From Acidimicrobiaceae bacterium (lineage in GTDB: Bacteria; Actinomycetota; Acidimicrobiia; Acidimicrobiales; Palsa-688): a stretch of DNA of 9,199 bases. The first letter of the stretch is position 1; every line of letters begins with the position of its first letter. The stretch is taken from the NCBI GenBank assembly GCA_027334785.1, contig DAHWQF010000110.1, positions 1 through 9,199 on the forward strand, read 5' to 3'. A program made the position numbers and the translations under genes. The notes under the pieces were generated by a model. The model worked only from the letters and a program-made list of their open reading frames with translations, ran no database searches and was not told the origin of the DNA. Below are positions 5,644 to 9,199 of the stretch, in pieces.

Positions 5644-6825
5644 GTGGCTTTCGAGCTGGAGGGCACCGACGGGGCTGCCCGGGCGGGCTGGGTTGTCACC
5701 GCTAGGGGCCGGTTCGCTACGCCTTGCTTCATGCCGGTCGGTTCTCGGGGCGCGGTGCGCCTGCTGTCGGCCGAGGACCTCGACGGCCTCGGGGCGGAGG
5801 TCGTGCTGGCGAACACCTACCACCTGATGCTGCGCCCCGGGGCGAAGGTAGTGGCCTCCCTTGGAGGGCTGCACGGCTTTACTGGGTGGCCGGGGAACTT
5901 CCTTACCGATTCGGGCGGCTACCAGGTGATGTCTTTGCCGTGTTTGGTCGACGATGAGGGCGTCGAGTTCCGTTCGGCCTACGACGGCTCCTGGCAGAGG
6001 CTCTCGCCCGAAGGGGCGGTCGAGGCGCAGGAGGCGCTCAGTTCGGACATTGCCATGGTGCTGGACGTATGCCTCTCGCTGCCCGCGACGCGCCAGGCCG
6101 TGGTGGAGGCGGGGGAGCGCACCCTGGCCTGGGCTGAGCGCTCGCTGGTGGCTCACAACCGCCCCGGCCAGCTCCTGTTCGGGATCGTGCAGGGTGGCAC
6201 CGAAGTGGACCTGCGGGAGGCCTACGCGAGGCGCCTGGGGGAGATGGGTTTCGACGGCTATGGGATCGGGGGCCTCTCGGTCGGGGAAGCGCCGGCCGAG
6301 ACCTTCGCCGCCCTGTCCGCCGCCCTCGGGCCGCTGCCGGCGGACAGGCCCCGTTACCTAATGGGCGTGGGCGACCCCTACACGCTGGTGAGGGCCATAG
6401 GCCTCGGGGTCGACATGTTCGACTGCGTGCTGCCCACCCGCCTAGGGCGCCACGGGACAGCCCTCACGAGCGGTGGCAAGCTGGCGGTCAAGGCGAGCCG
6501 CTTCGCCACGGACGGGGGCCCGGTCGACCCAGTGTGCAGCTGCCCGGTGTGCAGGCGCTACAGCCGGGGGTACCTGCGCCACCTGTTCAACGTGGGGGAG
6601 CCTAGCGCGGGCCGGCTGCTCAGCCTGCACAACCTGGCCTGGCTGATGCGGCTGGTGAGGCGGGCGCGTGAAGCGGTCCTGGCCGGCTCGCTCGTCGAGC
6701 TGGCCGCCGAGGTGGCCGAGAGCTGGGCTTCCCCGCCCTCCTCGGGCGCGCGTCACGATGTCCGGCCCGAGCCGCTAGGCTGGCCTCCGCTTATGTCAGG
6801 CTCCCAAGCCAAGGGGCCAAGCTAA
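5644..6825 (+). CDS. tgt: Queuine/preQ1 tRNA-guanine transglycosylase Tgt
   Basis: Tgt swaps guanine 34 in GUN-anticodon tRNAs for preQ1, the step before QueA. Numbered from the GTG at 5644 the protein has 393 residues. It shows the TIM-barrel landmarks LANTYHLMLRPG (55-66), the base Asp89 in DSGGYQVMSL, the FGIVQGG loop (179-185), GGLSVGE (209-215) and the nucleophile Asp260 in FDCVLPTRLGR. The zinc site is Cys298, Cys300, Cys303 and His329. I chose GTG 5644 because GAGG (5632-5635) precedes it by eight bases. The frame also opens at GTG 5611, inside queA, but without a ribosome site, and this would add 11 residues. The last 25 or so residues (Ser/Pro/Gly-rich, from SWASPPSSG) go beyond the conserved core. 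The order queA-tgt-yajC-secD is common in bacteria. Confidence 0.97.
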   Translation: MAFELEGTDGAARAGWVVTARGRFATPCFMPVGSRGAVRLLSAEDLDGLGAEVVLANTYHLMLRPGAKVVASLGGLHGFTGWPGNFLTDSGGYQVMSLPCLVDDEGVEFRSAYDGSWQRLSPEGAVEAQEALSSDIAMVLDVCLSLPATRQAVVEAGERTLAWAERSLVAHNRPGQLLFGIVQGGTEVDLREAYARRLGEMGFDGYGIGGLSVGEAPAETFAALSAALGPLPADRPRYLMGVGDPYTLVRAIGLGVDMFDCVLPTRLGRHGTALTSGGKLAVKASRFATDGGPVDPVCSCPVCRRYSRGYLRHLFNVGEPSAGRLLSLHNLAWLMRLVRRAREAVLAGSLVELAAEVAESWASPPSSGARHDVRPEPLGWPPLMSGSQAKGPS

Positions 6826-6856
6826 CTTTGCGGTGCCCGGACGGCACGGAGTTCAT

Positions 6857-7531
6857 ATGCATTTCATAACCAGTTCACCATCGTGGCTCGCTGTTGCCAG
6901 CGCGGCCAGCAAGACGACAACAACGGCAAAGTCCACTTCGTCGGGCAGCGGCTCGGAGTTCCTCCTCGTCATCATCGTGCTGTTCGTCCTCCTCTACTTC
7001 TTCCTGATCCGGCCCAACCAGCGCCGGCGCATGCAGGCGATGCGGCAGAGCCGCACCTTTGGGGTCGGCGACGAGGTGGTCGCGGGTGGCATGATGGGCC
7101 GCGTGTCGCGCCTCGGGGACGACGAGGTGGACGTCGAGGTCTCAGATGGCGTGGTCATCTCGTTCGTACCGCAGGCCGTGCAGCTGCGCTCGGCTTACCT
7201 CGCCAACCAGGCGCGCCGGAGCGGCGGGCTCTTCGGCGGTGCCATGGGCGGGGGAGCGGCTGGCGGGGGAGGCCTTGGGACGAGCGGCATGAGCCGGGGG
7301 GCGGCGGCCGCCAATGGCAGGGCTAGTTCGAGTGCTGGGAGCACGACCGGCGTGGGCTTTGACGAGGACGAAGCCGGCGAGGAGGGGGAGAGCGACGCGT
7401 GGGTTTCGGCCGGCGAGGGCACCGAGGGAGACGAGGCCTGGCCGACGGGTGGCGAAAGCGGGGAGGACACGACCGAGGCTTGGCCGTCCGCAGGCGGTAA
7501 CACCGCCGGTGGGAGCAGCAAGGAAGCATAG
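6857..7531 (+). CDS. yajC: Sec translocon accessory protein YajC with long acidic tail
   Basis: YajC is a small inner-membrane partner of SecD-SecF in protein export. From ATG 6857, preceded by GGAG (6848-6851) at five bases, the product has 224 residues. A short Ser/Thr-rich N-terminus leads into one membrane helix at about 35-52 (EFLLVIIVLFVLLYFFLI), then the typical RPNQRRRMQAM and the conserved small domain (GVGDEVVAGGMMGRVSRLGD to about residue 115). Usual YajC proteins are about 85-120 residues. Here roughly 100 further residues follow, first Gly/Ala/Ser-rich and then strongly acidic, with three copies of a [DE]-Ala-Trp-[PV]-[ST]-[AG]-Gly motif. The frame also opens at GTG 6833, adding eight residues, but the ribosome site favours 6857. 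It lies between tgt and secD and is very likely in the same transcript. Confidence 0.93.
   Translation: MHFITSSPSWLAVASAASKTTTTAKSTSSGSGSEFLLVIIVLFVLLYFFLIRPNQRRRMQAMRQSRTFGVGDEVVAGGMMGRVSRLGDDEVDVEVSDGVVISFVPQAVQLRSAYLANQARRSGGLFGGAMGGGAAGGGGLGTSGMSRGAAAANGRASSSAGSTTGVGFDEDEAGEEGESDAWVSAGEGTEGDEAWPTGGESGEDTTEAWPSAGGNTAGGSSKEA
7394..7498 (+). repeat. Three-copy Ala-Trp motif in the YajC tail
   Basis: Within the acidic tail of YajC the patterns DAWVSAG, EAWPTGG and EAWPSAG occur at spacings of 13 and 14 residues (Trp182, 195 and 209), separated by Glu/Gly/Asp/Thr-rich linkers. The regular spacing and the otherwise Trp-free context suggest a short linear motif copied within the tail, perhaps for binding a partner on the cytoplasmic side. 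Confidence 0.6.
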
Positions 7532-7549
7532 GCAGGAGCAGCCGGCAAC

Positions 7550-9199
7550 GTGAACCCGAGGACGCTTGTCTGGTCCCTCTCCACCATCCTGGTCGTTGCC
7601 TTGGTTTCGGTGGGCGCCACCTTCCTCTCGGGGAAGGCGCCTTTGCTCGGGCTCGACCTGAAGGGCGGTGTAGAGGTCGTCCTCCAGCCCCACACCAAAA
7701 ACACGAGCTCGACGACCCTGCAAGAGGCCGTCACCATCATCAACAACCGCGTCAACGGCTACGGCATCTCCAACGCCTCGGTGACCAAGCAGGGCAACGA
7801 CATCGTGATAGAGCTGCCCGGGGCCAAGAACGACACCCAGGTCCTGTCCGAGCTCGGCCAGACGGCGCAGCTCTTCTTCCGGCCGGTGGTCTGCATCATC
7901 GCCCCGTACCTACCCCCGACGACCTCGACCACGGCGGGGAAGACCACTACGGGCACCACGACCGCGCCCGCGAAGGCTAAGAACCCGGCCACGTCGCTCC
8001 CGCACAAGTCGGCGGCGGGGGCCGGGCTCGGCGGGGCGCGTCTCGACTCGGCGGTGCGCTACCTCGCCGCTAGCAACAAGGGCGGGGGCGGCACCACTGC
8101 GGCGGGGACCAAGGTGCCGACGACCACCGCTAAGGCTGCCTCCACGGCCAAGGCTACCCGCGCCAAGGGGGGCGCCCAGCCCGCTGGCAGCACGGCAACT
8201 GTCCCGAGCACGACCACGACGGTGCCGAGCACCACCACGACTACCACCCTCGCCGACCACATTTGCAGCCTTTCAACCACCCAGCAGGAGTCCTACATGC
8301 CGCCCCACGGGGACAGCCACGGGCTTACCCCGCCGGCGTGGGACAACAAAAACTCGACCGTCGTGCTCCCCTACTACGCCGATTACGCGAAGGGCAAGTA
8401 CACGCCCGATTCCCGCTACGTGCTCGGGCCGGCCGAGATGACCGGGTCGATCGTGAAAAATGCTGCTGCGTTTGTCAACACCCAGACGAGCCAGTGGGAG
8501 GTAAACCTCAACTTCACGAGCAAGGGGTCGACTGAGTTCAACCAGCACGCCGCCCAGCACTACGCCTGCTACCTGCAGAACAAGTCCAACCCGCCCTACT
8601 GCGCGCTGCAGGCGATCGAGCTCGACGGGGTGGTCGAGTCGGCGCCGGCCATAGAGGCGAGCTCCTACAACGGGGCGGCCACCATCAACGGTTCGGCGGC
8701 TAACCCCTTCACCGCCCAAGAGGCCCAGTCCCTGGCTGACGCCCTCAATTACGGCTCGCTCCCGGTCCGCCTCGTTACCCAGACGATCGACAACGTCTCG
8801 CCGACCATAGGCACGCAGTCGCTCCGGGCCGGCGCCATAGCCGGTGCGGTGGCCGTGCTGCTCGTGATCCTTTACCTGGTCATCTACTACCGGGCGCTCG
8901 GGCTCGTAGTAGTGCTCGGCATCTGCATATCGGGGGCCCTGCTTTACGCCATCACCACGTTGCTGTCAGCGACCTCCGGCCTTGCGCTCACCTTGTCGGG
9001 GGTGATCGGGCTCATCGTCTCGGTCGGCCGCTGGGTGCTCGGGGAGGCGTGCCGCCAAGGCGCAGCGTGGCGGGCCGGCGGCCGGGACGTGCCCGTGTCC
9101 GTCAACGTCTCGGCGTGCCAGCTCGGCGAGCCGTCCTTCGTCGAGGACGTGCGCCGGGTGCTGCGTGCGAGCGGCTTTCCTCCGGCGCTGCTCACGCTC
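7550..9199 (+). CDS. secD: SecD translocase subunit, broken near 9029 and continuing in frame as an EAL-domain segment; open at the window edge
   Basis: SecD, with SecF, uses the proton gradient to help pull exported proteins across the membrane. From GTG 7550, with AGGAG 11 bases upstream, the frame stays open for 550 codons to the window end. Residues 7-27 are membrane segment 1, and GLDLKGGVEVVLQ (34-46) and GYGISNASV (70-78) begin the extracytoplasmic domain. A long Thr/Ala/Lys-rich insertion fills about 121-235. The domain then resumes with VLGPAEMTGS, FNFT-type strands (WEVNLNFTSKGSTEF), AIELDGVVESAPAI and ALNYGSLPVRL. Membrane segments follow at about 426-446, 450-472 and 477-493. Up to residue 493 this is a normal SecD. 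The expected continuation, with its Asp-containing membrane motif and segments 5-6, is absent. Residues 494-550 are instead from an EAL phosphodiesterase. The protein as read cannot be a complete SecD, and I suspect a chimeric join. The SecD identity of 1-493 is secure. Confidence 0.92.
   Translation, partial: MNPRTLVWSLSTILVVALVSVGATFLSGKAPLLGLDLKGGVEVVLQPHTKNTSSTTLQEAVTIINNRVNGYGISNASVTKQGNDIVIELPGAKNDTQVLSELGQTAQLFFRPVVCIIAPYLPPTTSTTAGKTTTGTTTAPAKAKNPATSLPHKSAAGAGLGGARLDSAVRYLAASNKGGGGTTAAGTKVPTTTAKAASTAKATRAKGGAQPAGSTATVPSTTTTVPSTTTTTTLADHICSLSTTQQESYMPPHGDSHGLTPPAWDNKNSTVVLPYYADYAKGKYTPDSRYVLGPAEMTGSIVKNAAAFVNTQTSQWEVNLNFTSKGSTEFNQHAAQHYACYLQNKSNPPYCALQAIELDGVVESAPAIEASSYNGAATINGSAANPFTAQEAQSLADALNYGSLPVRLVTQTIDNVSPTIGTQSLRAGAIAGAVAVLLVILYLVIYYRALGLVVVLGICISGALLYAITTLLSATSGLALTLSGVIGLIVSVGRWVLGEACRQGAAWRAGGRDVPVSVNVSACQLGEPSFVEDVRRVLRASGFPPALLTL
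7910..8254 (+). other. Thr/Ala/Lys-rich low-complexity insertion within SecD
   Basis: This stretch codes for about SecD residues 121-235, dominated by Thr, Ala, Lys, Gly and Pro. It includes a directly repeated VPSTTTT VPSTTTTTTL near its end (bases about 8205-8250), built from similar ACC/ACG repeats in the DNA. It interrupts the first extracytoplasmic domain between PVVCIIAPY and ADHICS, so Cys115 and Cys239 bracket it and could form a disulfide that clamps the loop. A second Cys pair (340 and 351) lies further on. Thr/Pro-rich linkers of this kind are frequent in exported proteins of Acidimicrobiia. Confidence 0.75.
9029..9199 (+). other. EAL-domain (c-di-GMP phosphodiesterase) fragment joined to SecD
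   Basis: After codon 493 of the SecD frame the protein reads RWVLGEACRQGAAWRAGG, then VPVSVNVSACQL and FVEDVRRVLRASGFPPALLTL. This is the middle part of an EAL domain: the helix after the conserved GLIVPIG, then the SVNVSxxQL strand whose Asn binds the metal, then the next helix. The Glu-Ala-Leu motif itself normally lies some 50-60 residues earlier and is not here, and the rest runs off the window. The fragment therefore starts in the interior of its domain, as expected of a breakpoint and not of a natural fusion. Confidence 0.85.

Noticed and set aside
5488..6156. A 222-codon - strand frame across the queA end and tgt
   Set aside because: It lies wholly opposite two clear genes, has no recognisable domain and is typical of GC-driven antisense frames.
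7142..7755. Two - strand frames of 186-193 codons opposite yajC and the secD start
   Set aside because: They are complements of the YajC tail and SecD N-terminus with low-complexity Pro/Ser/Ala composition; the + strand genes have family motifs and ribosome sites.
8944..9199. Possible genuine SecD-EAL signalling fusion
   Set aside because: Both domains are cut in their interior at a shared short sequence and essential parts of each are missing, so I treat it as a junction artefact or recombination and not as a new system.

Overview
The window is high-GC DNA from what is most likely an actinobacterium of the Acidimicrobiia type. This is an inference from base composition, the gene order queA-tgt-yajC-secD, the Thr/Pro-rich stretches in SecD, and a perfect actinobacterial CebR/CelR-type operator. 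No rRNA gene or other firm taxonomic marker is present.

Left part (1-1878, + strand): a 5'-truncated enolase-superfamily sugar-acid dehydratase of the rhamnonate dehydratase type, followed by an IclR-family regulator. Together they look like the end of a sugar-acid catabolic unit and its local regulator. The join between them is odd: a strong Shine-Dalgarno and an ATGA stop/start overlap lead only into a five-codon reading frame, while the IclR frame has no ATG, GTG or TTG at the expected place.

Middle (1879-4646): a 424-base gap with a nested inverted repeat and a small unrecognised reading frame lies between converging genes. Then, on the - strand, comes a secreted endo-beta-1,4-galactanase (GH53) with an N-terminal F5/8C (CBM32-like) domain. 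Its upstream region holds a plausible -35/-10 pair and the palindrome TGGGAGCGCTCCCA placed just after the predicted transcription start. It also holds a 45-base tandem duplication and several hairpins on the queA side. The galactanase and the dehydratase/IclR pair suggest use of plant cell-wall polysaccharides and acidic sugars, but nothing in the sequence links them as one pathway.

Right part (4647-9199, + strand): a tightly packed housekeeping run of queA and tgt (queuosine modification of tRNA), yajC and secD (accessory part of the Sec translocon). YajC has an unusually long acidic Gly/Ser-rich tail with a repeated Ala-Trp motif. SecD has a long Thr/Ala/Lys-rich insertion in its extracytoplasmic domain.

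The most striking observation is at the right edge. The SecD frame runs normally to its fourth membrane segment and then, in frame and without a stop, turns into the middle of a c-di-GMP phosphodiesterase EAL domain at about base 9029. Both families carry a Gly-Leu-Ile-Val-x-(Val/Ile)-Gly stretch at this point. The join is therefore best read as a recombination or, more likely, an assembly chimera at a short shared sequence, and not as a functional fusion. I did not find a convincing new biological system in this window.
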